Positions 25,556-35,155 of a stretch of DNA of 64,000 nucleotides are shown here, one piece after another. Source of the DNA: a bacterium (lineage in GTDB: Bacteria > Electryoneota > RPQS01); assembly GCA_016702305.1 (NCBI GenBank), contig JADJEH010000017.1, positions 124,001 through 188,000 of the forward strand, in the 5' to 3' direction. Numbering within the stretch: position 1 is the stretch's first letter; each line of letters begins with the position of its first letter. The notes under the pieces were generated by a model. The model ran no database searches. It was not told the DNA's origin and saw only the letters and a program-made list of their open reading frames with translations. A program made the translations under genes and the position numbers.

Positions 25556-28500
25556 TTACTTCAGCAACAGCATCTTCTGCACGGCGCTAAACTCGCCTGC
25601 GTTCATCTTGACGAGGTACATGCCTGTCGGCAGGTTTTCCGCATTGTACAACACAGAGTGGCTGCCCGCCGGCATCGTCTGATCCACTGGGCGCGCGACT
25701 TCCTGGCCGGCGACGTTGTAGATCGTAATCAAAACGCGCGACTCGCTGGGCACATCAAAGCGCAGCGACGTCGAAGCGTTGAACGGATTCGGATAGTTCG
25801 ACTTCAGGGCGAATTCGGTCGGAATCACCGAGTTATCGTTGGCGTCAAGCGACACCGTAATCGTCACCGGAATCAGATACGGATTGTTGGTGTCGTTGTG
25901 GTTCACCGTGATCGTGGCCGTGTAGTCGCCCGGAGCGAACGCCGACGTGGCGCCATTGACCGTGATCATCTGCGCCTGATTGGCATTCACGTCGCCGCTG
26001 GCCGGATTAACGGTCAACCACTGCTGATTGGTCGTGATTTCGTAGGACACTTCGCACGAAGCGGCCGGGTTCGTGATTTCAAACGAACCTTGCGCGTTCT
26101 GACCGACTTGCGTGAGAATATTCACCGTGCTGACGCTGAAGGTCGCGTTCGGCTGACGGAGACTCGCATTGCGCGTCGTCGTGCCGCCGTCATCCACCAC
26201 CACATCTTCGAAGATCTGGTCGCAGTAACCCTGTTTGTGCACGCGGAGCGTGTACGAACCGGGCTCAACCGAATGCGCGAAGTTGCCCTGTGCGTCCGTC
26301 ACCGTAAACTCGTTGAGCTCTTCAACCCACACTTCGGCGCCGGGCACCGGAGCGTTGGAGCCAAACTCGCGCACGAGACCAGCCACCGCACCCGACGGGC
26401 CGGCCCAGAAGCCGACGCCGGTCTGATTGGCGGGCTGGAACGCGCCGACGCCGCCTTGCCACAACGCGATCGCGTCCGTACCATCGGAGTTTTCAACACC
26501 GACCGTGCCCAGCGTCGCGCCCACGGACTGATAGTAGAAGTAAATCGACGTCGGCGGTGCGAGAACGATCTGCATCGAGTACACGTTGGCCGGGTTGCCA
26601 AACTGCGGCACATCAACCCACGAGATGATCAGACGATCATTGGCCACGTCGTCATACATGTAGACATCGCCGCCTGTGCCCGGATTCAAGTCCATCCAAT
26701 TGATGGCAACGGTCGCGTTGGGTTCAGTCGCGGACGGCATCGTGCCGCCGAGACTGTTGCTGATGCTGGTAAACGACAGCCAGCCGTTCGAGCAGACGCT
26801 GAACTGGTTGTAAGCCGTTCCGTAGTACGTGAACTCCCACGGCAGGGCCATGAGACCGGAGTTGATGTCGTCGGCGTTGACAATGACAGTGCCATTGGCT
26901 GTGATATCGGTCCATTCGAAGTCCACAACTTCCCACGGGCTGACAACGGCGCCGATCGCGGCATCCGACGGATCGGACACGTTCGGCACTTCGTCAACGG
27001 CGGTCACCGTCCACGTGTAGAACGTCTGCGCGTCGGGCGGAGTATCGGTGTAAGTCAGCACACCGGCAGCCGTGGTCCCGATCTGCGTGCCGTCACGATA
27101 GACACGGAAACCGGCGAGGTCTACAAGGTTGGATCCGTCCGCATTCGTGGTGGGAGCCGACCAGGCCAAGGCCATCTGCGTCGTGCCCAACGGATTGGCG
27201 GCCAGTCCTGTCGGTGCGGCGGGGCGCATGTTGCAACGCGCCGTGATCGTCGGGTTGTTCGTGGATTCCTGACCGTTGTCGTAAAGCGCGCGGACTTCGT
27301 ACGTGTACTGCGTGTTCTCGACGCGGTTCAGATCGGTGTACGTGGTCAGTGTCGCGAGAATTTCGGCGATCTGCGTGCCATCGCGACGAATGCGATAGTG
27401 GGTCACGTCGTCCAGCGCATGACGACCGTCACGGTCGCGCTGCGCGGGCTGGATGTTGGCCGGACGCGAGGCAATCGCACGCGCGCCGCGGGCCGTCATA
27501 TCCGCCAGCAATTCGGGAGAAGTCGAGGTGGTCAGTGCATTCGGGACGCCCACGATGCTGCGCGACACGCCCTTCTCGCTCTTGATCGTTACTTCGCGGA
27601 TGGGCAGGGATTCTTCCGTCACATTAATCGGAGCGGGCGACAATTCCACCAGCGCACCGAAGTCGCCGATAGCGAAGCAGCGCAGCATCGGAATGCTGAG
27701 CAGGCCGGGCTCGAACGCCGTCCATGCAGTACCATCGAAGCTGTACTTGAAAGTGTTGTTGATAAACGGAGTGTCGTTGTCGCCACCCAAACCGAGCGGG
27801 TTCGCGCCAATTTGCCGTACGCCAACCCAGAATGCCGCACCCTCGGTTGTCACTTGTTCCGCCAATTCGATGTCCTGGAACGTGCCGGGGCCGGCCTTGG
27901 TAAAGGTCGTTACACCCAACGGCTCGAAAGTCGGAACGCCGGCGACGTCATTGAACACGGCAACTTCCACGTCCACGTCAAACGGAACGGCCGCGTCGTC
28001 ACTCCAGAAGGGCTTGACACGCGTGACGGTCGCGGTGCCACCGGTCGTCTCAAACTTGGCCGCCATCCAGCCAAAGGTCGGGGTACCGCCCCACCAAGCG
28101 ATACCTTGGACTTCGTTCGTGCCGTCGTCATAGGATAGCTCAAATTCCGGCGGCGTTCCCGGAGCAAACCAGTTCAGCACGATGCGATCATCGTAATTAC
28201 CGCTGGCCGAAGTACCCACCGGCGGCAGTGCGCCGTAGAGAATCGTGATCGGGTCTGTCGCATCCGATTCCACCGGCGTCGAAACGCCGTTGTCACGCGC
28301 GGAAACCGCATATTCGTAGATTCCGGCAACCGTCAACGTCTGCGTATAACCCGACGTACCCGGCGTGCCCTGCTGCACCCACGTATCTTCACCCTGCAAG
28401 CGGCGATAGACCGGATAGACATCCACCAGCGGATCGACCGAGTCGTCCCAATTCAACGTCACCAAACCCGTCGTGCTGTTGACCGAACCCACGAGGCCGG

Positions 28501-30418
28501 TCGGCATCGGCGGATCGAGGCGCATCAGCGACAGATTGACGTTCGTTGCACCACCTGTGCCGAGGGCGATGGTAGTCACCGCATCATGGTAACCAACCAG
28601 TGAGCCGGTAATGATTCGATTTCCGACGAGCACCTGCGGCAGCGAATAGGCGCCGTTGCCGGCGGGATTCGTCGTCGGGTTGCCAATACCATTGGCCCGT
28701 ACCGATACCGAGGTCACCGCACCAGCACCGCCATCCAGCGATACCGTGCCGGACACCGACGCAAACTCAGGTTCACCGAAGCCCCACAGCGTGAGGTCGT
28801 CAATATAGAAGCCCGGAGGCGTGACGGAGCCGTCCGAACCAAACGCGAAGCGAATGATCGGCGTCTGGCCCACGTACGCACCCAAGTTCACAGTAACAAG
28901 CCGCCAGCCCAACGTGGATTGGTCACCGCTCCACGCAACTTCGTCGGCCATGCAGGCGTCATTGCCATTCATCGCGTCTTCATTGTAGACCGGCGTAACG
29001 TCCGTAACGATTTCCCAAGTCGCGCCGCCGTCCACGCTGACTTTGATGTTCATACCGTCCCAGAAGTTCTCGCTATTCTGCCACATGCGGAATTCCATCG
29101 TGGCTTCCGACGAACCTACGGTCAACTCCTGATTCAAGTCAAGATTGTAGCAGGCGAGGTTCGCATAGTTGCCCGCGATAATTGTGCCCCAGCAATGCGT
29201 TCCGCTGAAGGGCGAGGCCGGACCGACCGCGGAAGGCGTGCCCCATTCCCAACCGGCGTCAGGGACAAGCTGGCCATTGTCCGCTTCAAAATCCGAGAAG
29301 TAAGACGGATTACCAACGACAGCGGTCACCGTAACGGCGGCGCTGAAGAAGGCTCCCCCCGCCGCGCGAAGGTTGAAGGTGAAGCTGCCCGAACCCAGGT
29401 CGCCGGTCGTGTACGTTTCCGTGCCCGCGCCAACGGTCGCGAGCAGCGTGCCCGTTTCCACCGGTCCCAGCCACACTTGAATGCCGTTCGGGGTAAGGGG
29501 GTTGCCGTTCGTGTCCGTGGTGGGATCGTCCCACGTAAAGGTCACGTTGGTCTGACCGGGATTCGCGACGACGTTCGTCGGCGGATTGGGAACACCGTCC
29601 GGCTGCGTGATTTCCCAAGCCGAACCGCTCGTGACGCACGCGGCATTGTCAAAGCAGATTTCTTCGCCTTCCGTACCGCTGGCGTTCTCGATACCAATCG
29701 AGCAGCTTGCCGAGTTGGACACGGTTTCGTACTGCAAACGGATGTTTCCGTTTTCGTAGATAATGCACTGGAAAGTCTCGGGATTACCGGACGGGAAGTG
29801 CTGAACAGCTTCAAACTGAACGATGAAACGATCGTTCGCTTCGTCGTGATACGTGTAGATCTGCCCGGCATTGCCGCCGTCCGGATCGAGGTCGTCCCAG
29901 AACATGAAGATCGCGCCATTGGGATCCGTCGCCGACGGAATCGTGACATTGCCCAGGCTGCTGAACGGGCTCGTGCCGAACGCCAAGTAGCCATTGGATG
30001 CCAACCACGCATTACCGTACGTGACATCGTAGAACGTGAATTGGAACGGCAGGACGATCTGCGTCTGGGCGTCGTCGCCCAACGGAACTGCGGTGCCGAG
30101 GTCCACGATGTCAAACCAGTCCATCGCCGCTTCAGTTACAACGTAGACATCCAACGGGCGGCGCGGCGTGCGCGGCTGCTCGTTTTGCGGCGTGCCCTTG
30201 AACTGTCCCCATGCGGTTGCGACATCGATATAGCTATCGCTTTCCGCATTGATACGCTCTGCAAGGTCCAGATCCGCCCGGCTGAAAGTCAGACCCTGTT
30301 CGACCTTGCCCTTAATGTACGCGACTTCGGCTTCGGTAACGGCAAAAGCCGCCGTCGCCAATGCCAATAGCAGGAATAGTGTGGACACCCCCCGCCAAAG
30401 ACCATTACGAATTCTCAT
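25556..30418 (-). CDS. giant multidomain secreted protein with sorting domain
   Basis: 1620 residues. Signal peptide (about 1-26, ending TAAFAVT). Two copies of an extracellular beta-domain (about 95-265 and 1205-1345; LPFQFTFYDVTYGNAWLASNGYLAFG-like and LPWEFTYYGTAYNQFSVCSNGWLSF-like, each followed by ...MFWDDLDP or INWMDLNP), a MAM/immune-inhibitor-like domain (about 375-545), two carboxypeptidase-regulatory-like domains (about 555-630, 1350-1425), several FN3 domains (about 280-370, 635-725, 1030-1200), a BACON-like domain (about 1440-1535), and the sorting domain (NYPNPFNA..., final QKMLLLK). The ATG at 30418 has AAGGAG 8 bp upstream, better than the GTG six bases earlier. Probably a surface adhesin or matrix protein; no catalytic domain is recognised. 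Confidence 0.88.
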   Translation of the reverse strand: MRIRNGLWRGVSTLFLLLALATAAFAVTEAEVAYIKGKVEQGLTFSRADLDLAERINAESDSYIDVATAWGQFKGTPQNEQPRTPRRPLDVYVVTEAAMDWFDIVDLGTAVPLGDDAQTQIVLPFQFTFYDVTYGNAWLASNGYLAFGTSPFSSLGNVTIPSATDPNGAIFMFWDDLDPDGGNAGQIYTYHDEANDRFIVQFEAVQHFPSGNPETFQCIIYENGNIRLQYETVSNSASCSIGIENASGTEGEEICFDNAACVTSGSAWEITQPDGVPNPPTNVVANPGQTNVTFTWDDPTTDTNGNPLTPNGIQVWLGPVETGTLLATVGAGTETYTTGDLGSGSFTFNLRAAGGAFFSAAVTVTAVVGNPSYFSDFEADNGQLVPDAGWEWGTPSAVGPASPFSGTHCWGTIIAGNYANLACYNLDLNQELTVGSSEATMEFRMWQNSENFWDGMNIKVSVDGGATWEIVTDVTPVYNEDAMNGNDACMADEVAWSGDQSTLGWRLVTVNLGAYVGQTPIIRFAFGSDGSVTPPGFYIDDLTLWGFGEPEFASVSGTVSLDGGAGAVTSVSVRANGIGNPTTNPAGNGAYSLPQVLVGNRIITGSLVGYHDAVTTIALGTGGATNVNLSLMRLDPPMPTGLVGSVNSTTGLVTLNWDDSVDPLVDVYPVYRRLQGEDTWVQQGTPGTSGYTQTLTVAGIYEYAVSARDNGVSTPVESDATDPITILYGALPPVGTSASGNYDDRIVLNWFAPGTPPEFELSYDDGTNEVQGIAWWGGTPTFGWMAAKFETTGGTATVTRVKPFWSDDAAVPFDVDVEVAVFNDVAGVPTFEPLGVTTFTKAGPGTFQDIELAEQVTTEGAAFWVGVRQIGANPLGLGGDNDTPFINNTFKYSFDGTAWTAFEPGLLSIPMLRCFAIGDFGALVELSPAPINVTEESLPIREVTIKSEKGVSRSIVGVPNALTTSTSPELLADMTARGARAIASRPANIQPAQRDRDGRHALDDVTHYRIRRDGTQIAEILATLTTYTDLNRVENTQYTYEVRALYDNGQESTNNPTITARCNMRPAAPTGLAANPLGTTQMALAWSAPTTNADGSNLVDLAGFRVYRDGTQIGTTAAGVLTYTDTPPDAQTFYTWTVTAVDEVPNVSDPSDAAIGAVVSPWEVVDFEWTDITANGTVIVNADDINSGLMALPWEFTYYGTAYNQFSVCSNGWLSFTSISNSLGGTMPSATEPNATVAINWMDLNPGTGGDVYMYDDVANDRLIISWVDVPQFGNPANVYSMQIVLAPPTSIYFYYQSVGATLGTVGVENSDGTDAIALWQGGVGAFQPANQTGVGFWAGPSGAVAGLVREFGSNAPVPGAEVWVEELNEFTVTDAQGNFAHSVEPGSYTLRVHKQGYCDQIFEDVVVDDGGTTTRNASLRQPNATFSVSTVNILTQVGQNAQGSFEITNPAASCEVSYEITTNQQWLTVNPASGDVNANQAQMITVNGATSAFAPGDYTATITVNHNDTNNPYLIPVTITVSLDANDNSVIPTEFALKSNYPNPFNASTSLRFDVPSESRVLITIYNVAGQEVARPVDQTMPAGSHSVLYNAENLPTGMYLVKMNAGEFSAVQKMLLLK

Positions 30419-30464
30419 CTGCACAGCTCCTTATAGCTTGTGTATAGTCCCGAGACAACCTTTA

Positions 30465-30493
30465 AAATTACCGCAATCACCCACAAATGTCAA
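30465..30493 (-). promoter_or_regulatory. predicted promoter of the giant secreted protein gene
   Basis: On the minus strand: TTGACA (30493-30488), 17 bp, TAATTT (30470-30465), then about 47 bp to the start. The rest of the gap 30425-30755 holds only the terminator of the upstream haloperoxidase gene. Confidence 0.6.
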
Positions 30494-30697
30494 TGTCCAA
30501 AGGCGCATGGCAAACCACTTTGTGGATTCTGTGTGATTCCCGCACGATTCCGGGCCAAGTTGTCGTACGATTCGGCAGGCACTGTCGCAATTGTTATATA
30601 ATCAAACTATTAGTGCCTCCGACAGCCATGATGTACAGGCCGCCGTCGTCCGCCACGTACGGCCGCCGAGCTTCGTGGCTTTCTTGTGAAACCCGCG

Positions 30698-30730
30698 AAA
30701 AAAAACCGGGCCGCGTTGTGCGGCCCGGTT
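30698..30730 (-). terminator. Rho-independent terminator of the haloperoxidase gene
   Basis: On the minus strand: AACCGGGCCGC / GCGGCCCGGTT with a 5-nt loop and a run of eight T residues. Confidence 0.92.
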
Positions 30731-30755
30731 AATCGTCAGGCAATTGCTTGTTTCA

Positions 30756-32120
30756 TCAAGAATTTGCGCGGAATTGGAGGGCATTGACAGCCGCACCGAT
30801 GCACTCACCCTGCGACACGCCGACTTCGCAAGCCGTGCGGAAGTGAATCCCGCCGTAGAGGCGTGAGTAGGCCGCTTCCCAAGCCGCATCCTCGAAGCTA
30901 TCGAAGCTGCGCGCGGGGAGGCCATACGGGTTCGCGGTCGTGTCCGAGAAAGCGACTACTCCAAAAAAGTCCGTGAGAACGACATAAGCCGCGCCACTCT
31001 GCGTCGAGTGACCGCTGGTGCACTCCGGGAATGGCGGCGTCGCGATCGGGGGAAGCCAGCTTTCCGCGCCCGGGATCAAATCGTTGATCGCCGTCACTGG
31101 GCGGAGGTAGTTCATCTGGTACTTGGCATTCCAACAGGAAATGAAGGCATCGTTCACGGCCAGGCCGACCTTGCAGTAAACTTCGGCTGCATCTGCAAGA
31201 TCGCCATTCTCCATATTGAGAATCATGTTCGTGATATTCATCCAATGGCCCGGCGGAGTCGTTGTGCCGCCGCCATCCGCCCAGAAGCGCGCGATGGTCT
31301 GCTGCTCGGGCGTACTGTCGGCACCGGCGGTCTGATAGACTTCCATCATCTCCAGGTAGAAAGCCGAGGTCGGATCGGTCGAATAGGCCGGCGGTGCGAC
31401 CGGATAACAGTCGGCGTCCACGTTGTCCAACACAAACGGCCGCATCTCGCCCCAGCACGGTTCAACGGGGCTGGTCACCATACCCGGAGGGGTCGGTTCC
31501 CAGAGTCCGGGACCGGCATGCGCCGTCCAATCGTAGCTGCAATTATGCAAGGTAGCATAGCCATCCTGCTCGGCGCACACTTCAATGACCGTGGCGACCA
31601 ACTGGCCATAGGACTCGGAGCGCTCAAGCACGGTCGGGTCCACCGTTTCCGCGTACTGATTATGCAGCGCCGTGAATTGCGCGTCGGCCAATGGAATCGC
31701 ATTGGCATTCCCGTTAAACAGGAACGTCAAAATATCATAGGCAGCCTTGTTGACGACCGACGGCCAATGATACTCAAGGTTCGGATTCGTAGCGGGAACC
31801 GGCGGCATGCCGTTGATTTGGCCGTGCAGCGAAATGTGGTTAGGCATGCCGTTGACAACGCCCTCGTAGATCGCCTGTCCCAAATAGCCGTAAGCGCGCG
31901 CCGCAACCGGCGGCGTCACCGGCGCCACTTTCACCATCTGCCGACTCGTCTGCACCCACGCGTTGGCAACATCGTCACCATAATCCGCGGTCAGCGGATA
32001 CGTCGGCTGCGGATCATCATCATCGTCGTCATCCTTTTCGCAGCCGGCCACAAACACCGCCGCCGCGACGATCACGCTAAATACAATCCAGCGCGATACA
32101 CTTGCTCTCCATCTCTTCAT
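30756..32120 (-). CDS. vanadium-dependent haloperoxidase/PAP2-superfamily lipoprotein
   Basis: 454 residues. Lipoprotein signal (VFVAGC lipobox, about 20-27) followed by an Asp-rich linker. The C-terminal half carries the vanadate/phosphate pocket: Lys-x6-Arg-Pro in KYQMNYLRP (about 329-337), TSGHS (about 371), and Arg-x5-His in SRLYGGIHF (about 418-425). These match the spacing of the K353/R360/S402-H404/R490/H496 set known from fungal vanadium chloroperoxidase. It could oxidise halides or act as a phosphatase; the sequence does not decide. An AGGGGA site precedes the ATG. Periplasmic side of a membrane. Confidence 0.88.
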   Translation of the reverse strand: MKRWRASVSRWIVFSVIVAAAVFVAGCEKDDDDDDDPQPTYPLTADYGDDVANAWVQTSRQMVKVAPVTPPVAARAYGYLGQAIYEGVVNGMPNHISLHGQINGMPPVPATNPNLEYHWPSVVNKAAYDILTFLFNGNANAIPLADAQFTALHNQYAETVDPTVLERSESYGQLVATVIEVCAEQDGYATLHNCSYDWTAHAGPGLWEPTPPGMVTSPVEPCWGEMRPFVLDNVDADCYPVAPPAYSTDPTSAFYLEMMEVYQTAGADSTPEQQTIARFWADGGGTTTPPGHWMNITNMILNMENGDLADAAEVYCKVGLAVNDAFISCWNAKYQMNYLRPVTAINDLIPGAESWLPPIATPPFPECTSGHSTQSGAAYVVLTDFFGVVAFSDTTANPYGLPARSFDSFEDAAWEAAYSRLYGGIHFRTACEVGVSQGECIGAAVNALQFRANS

Positions 32121-32189
32121 GCGTTTCCCCTTTTTCTGGTGGTTAGTTCTTGCGAGCGATTCGTGGCGCGAGGCTCGCGATCGGTGAGA

Positions 32190-32720
32190 CTATTTGGTTC
32201 CTTTGTCCGCGTCTGTTTCCCAACCATGCGGACCAACCAGCGGGGCGCGAAAACCGCTGACGTCAAGCAAATCAACTTTTATGCCAACATTCTCCAGCAC
32301 GCGGCGGCTGCGTTCTTCGCCCGGGTAGCTGCCGAATACTTTCACGTGTTTAATCCCGGAGTTTGCGATCATGCGAGCGCAAATCGGGCAAGGAAATACC
32401 GTCACATATATGTCGGCGCCGTCCACCGGCACACCGTTGCGGGCACATTGCAAGAGTGCATTCTGCTCGGCATGCAAACAGATGCACAGCTCCAGCCGCT
32501 CGCCCGATTTGATGCCTTCGATGTCCCGCTCACAGCCGCCCAGTTCATCCGGATGCGGATGCCCCGCCGGAGGACCGTTATAGCCCGAGGCCAGAATCTG
32601 ATTGTTGCGCACGATCAGCGCCCCCACCGCGCGGCGCAAACAGGCCGAACGCATGGACACCAGATTGACGATATTGTAGAAATATTCGTCCCACGAAATG
32701 CGATTGGTCTTGGTGCTCAT
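32190..32720 (-). CDS. deoxycytidylate (dCMP) deaminase family protein
   Basis: 176 residues. Zinc site CLHAEQNAL (His-Ala-Glu) and PCPICA (Pro-Cys-x2-Cys), plus ACLRRAVGALIV and the GYNGPPAGHPHPDE loop typical of dCMP deaminase/ComEB. Converts dCMP to dUMP, feeding thymidylate synthesis. The ATG at 32720 overlaps (ATGA) the stop of the last piece of the broken glycosyltransferase, so it was probably translated with it; a TTG lies 21 bases upstream in frame. Confidence 0.9.
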   Translation of the reverse strand: MSTKTNRISWDEYFYNIVNLVSMRSACLRRAVGALIVRNNQILASGYNGPPAGHPHPDELGGCERDIEGIKSGERLELCICLHAEQNALLQCARNGVPVDGADIYVTVFPCPICARMIANSGIKHVKVFGSYPGEERSRRVLENVGIKVDLLDVSGFRAPLVGPHGWETDADKGTK

Positions 32721-33891
32721 GTGCGCGCCGTAGGTTCCCAAACGAATTTGCGATCGCCCTGCTTCAGATATCGAAAGAACCCCAAGAACAGCGCCGCATT
32801 CATTGCCACAAAGTGAAACAGCGATGTAACGGGCGGCAGCTTAATACGGAATGCAACTAAGAGAGCACCGAGCGCGGCAATCGCGTAACCTATCAATTGA
32901 ACTACCAGTACGCCGCGATACAGGATCAATTTCCCGCAAAGACAAGGCTCGTGACAAGGATCGCGATCATCAAAAAGGGCATCGTCCAGCGAATTGCCTT
33001 ATGCGAAGTGAACGTATAGGCAGCGATGCCGTAGCGGGGCAGCAGCACGCGCCAATATCGCGCTAATGTCTGGAAATTCCCGGCGCCGATACGAATCCTC
33101 CGACGAAACTCCTCCCGAAACGAGCGACTTGCATGTTCGTACGCTTTCGCGTTCGGGTCCCACACCGCATGCTTCCCAGCTAAGACAGCCCACAACATGG
33201 GCGTGGTGTCATCGTTGGCCGAGCCCGGTGCAAACGGCTGGTATAAACTATGCCGAATTGCCAAACACATGCCCGTACCACCGGAAACGCCGCCGACCTG
33301 ACTCTCGAGTGCTTTCGTAACATTGATGTGCGCTGCGTACTGCTCACCTTCGCCTCCGAAAACCGCGTCGGTCACTGGCATAATATACCAGCCGGCGGAA
33401 ACTACGCCAATGCGAGGATCAGCAAAGTGACGGCAGCATCTTGCGCAAGACCTGAGAATCAAGCTTGACATCGGCATCGGTGATTACTACGATATCCGGC
33501 CTGAGTTTCCGCGACAAGGCGATTCAGGACCAAGTGGCTTCCCATTGCGACCGTCCAATCGAACTAATCGGAGACGCGGATCGACAAAACTCTTAACAAT
33601 TTCGTCCGTTCCATCCGTGGACCCGTCTGATCCGACAATTATCTCCAACTTCTCCTGTGGATAGTCCTGCGCGAAACTGTTGCCAATTTTGCGGGCGATG
33701 ACGAGAGATTCGTTGTATGCCGCAATTAGCAGCGCCACACTCGGTAACTCATTGTCGGGTTGCTCCGGCGGATCCAGATCATACTTCCGCGGTAATAGTC
33801 GCAACGATAATGGGTACAACACGAGAGTGTGCAGCAGCAGGGTGATTGATCCCCACAAGACAATTTGCAAAGTCAGATCGAGCACATGCAC
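32717..33891 (-). pseudogene. family 2 glycosyltransferase broken by at least four one-base indels
   Basis: Reading the minus strand through all frames gives one continuous GT2 of about 390 residues: N-terminal membrane helix, VALLIAAYNES and VGSDGSTDGT (33891 to about 33535), then VITDADVKL (the DxD metal motif) and DPRIGVVSAGWY, GGVSGGTGMCLAIR, and C-terminal membrane helices (32926 to 32717). Extra bases are needed to explain the breaks near 33530, 33498 and 33421; these three restore the original frame, and a fourth shift lies near 32928. Intact relatives are membrane processive or capping transferases of the cellulose/PGA synthase type. Either a decayed gene or a poorly assembled stretch. 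The GTG start at 33891 is uncertain. Confidence 0.8.
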
Positions 33892-33937
33892 TCACACAAG
33901 AGGGTTGCCAATGCCTGCCCCCTGCTGAATTCTTCCA

Positions 33938-34522
33938 CTACGACCGCTCGAGCGCGTCGAAGTAGCGCTTGCCGCCCATGACTTGCGGACGCAGACGCTG
34001 CGCCGCTTCATGAGGCGGCATACCGCCTTGCAGGTCCAGAAAGGCCTTGCGAAAGGTCTCGGGCGCTTTCAACGTCGGATCGTTCAAGTCGAATACGCGA
34101 ATCAGGCCTTGCAGGCCATGCAGAAGCAACTCAGTTGACAGGCCGCCCATCTGTTGCTGAGTGCTTTGCAGGGACCAACTTTCCGGTGTGATGTCCCCGA
34201 AATAGGCCGGCAGCTTCTTGCTCGTCATGAGCTCGGATGGCGCGGCACCGTTGCACAGCGCATCGCACGAATCAAACAGCGCTAACCGGAGATCCGGGCG
34301 CGTTTCGCTCTTAAGCTGAACATCACTCAGGAAGTCGCCGTGACGGGGCGTGAACCGCTTGCCGCCCGTCTCGATGACCAGCCGGTATTCGGATCGAGGC
34401 GACATGTAATGGTGGCGCGAACCGACGTTTTCAATCGTCACGCGGCCTGTCTCCAACTCGGCAATCACGTGCTTGCCCAGCGGCAGTGATTTGGTCTTTT
34501 CTGTAAGATCTAAGTAGCGCAC
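33938..34522 (-). CDS. hypothetical protein, third gene of an unknown operon
   Basis: 194 residues, soluble, no signal peptide, no family recognised. It opens with MRYLDLTEKTKSLPLGKHV from a GTG and contains two cysteines in SCDALCNGA. Nine bases separate it from the stop of the upstream secreted protein gene, so they are co-transcribed. The regular mixture of charged residues and codon use like the neighbours argues for a real gene. Confidence 0.65.
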   Translation of the reverse strand: MRYLDLTEKTKSLPLGKHVIAELETGRVTIENVGSRHHYMSPRSEYRLVIETGGKRFTPRHGDFLSDVQLKSETRPDLRLALFDSCDALCNGAAPSELMTSKKLPAYFGDITPESWSLQSTQQQMGGLSTELLLHGLQGLIRVFDLNDPTLKAPETFRKAFLDLQGGMPPHEAAQRLRPQVMGGKRYFDALERS

Positions 34523-34531
34523 GGCGTATGT

Positions 34532-35155
34532 CTATGGTTTGGCAGTTTTCAATTTGAGACCGGCACCCTGCCGGTTGAGTTCAAAGATGGTCAGATCAAG
34601 CAGATCGGCAAACAAAGAGAGCTGGTCGGCATTAATGATGCGCTCGATCCGCCCGGCGTGCTGGACGTCCGGCCATTCGACACTCAACTGCTGCTGCGTG
34701 CCGAAGTGCAGCAGGTTCAGAGCGAAACCCGAGCGCGTGCGATAGGTGACAAGGGTCTCGGCGCGCTCGGTGCCTGCGATGTTCTTGGAGGTCTCGATGG
34801 CATATCGGGCCGCGCCGATCAGTCCAGGCAGTTCAGCGGCATCCGCCAGCGCCTCAATCAGGCCCTGCTCCCCCGCCGTTAAGCGGAAATTCACCGCAAA
34901 AAAGCGCACGGTATCACCGGGTTCGAACGCGATGTCGGTCAGAACCTGCAAGACTTCACCAGTTGCCTTCTCTTTGCGCCCGGCCACCAATTCAATACTA
35001 CCTACAGGCAGACGGTCACGGAAAAGCGTCCGGCCCGGCTGGGTCAACTGCCATTCATAGTCCGTAGCAATGACCGGAACAGACTGGGCCCAGGCACCGC
35101 CGCTCAGCAACAAGAAAAATAGTAGTCCCCGTTTCAGTCTTGATGTTGCCAGCAA
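34532..35155 (-). CDS. hypothetical exported protein
   Basis: 207 residues with a signal peptide (RGLLFFLLLSGGAWAQ) and a soluble remainder, no recognised family. The TTG start at 35155 is chosen because GGGGAG stands five bases upstream and no ATG is available; it lies 22 bases inside the preceding gene, implying translational coupling. The protein has a beta-rich first half (VGSIELVAGRKEK, GDTVRFFAVNFRL) and a helical C-terminus. Confidence 0.68.
   Translation of the reverse strand: MLATSRLKRGLLFFLLLSGGAWAQSVPVIATDYEWQLTQPGRTLFRDRLPVGSIELVAGRKEKATGEVLQVLTDIAFEPGDTVRFFAVNFRLTAGEQGLIEALADAAELPGLIGAARYAIETSKNIAGTERAETLVTYRTRSGFALNLLHFGTQQQLSVEWPDVQHAGRIERIINADQLSLFADLLDLTIFELNRQGAGLKLKTAKP

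Noticed and set aside
25658..28138. 826-codon frame antisense to the giant secreted protein
   Set aside because: Arg-rich shadow without any recognisable domain, while the minus strand gives a clear domain order.
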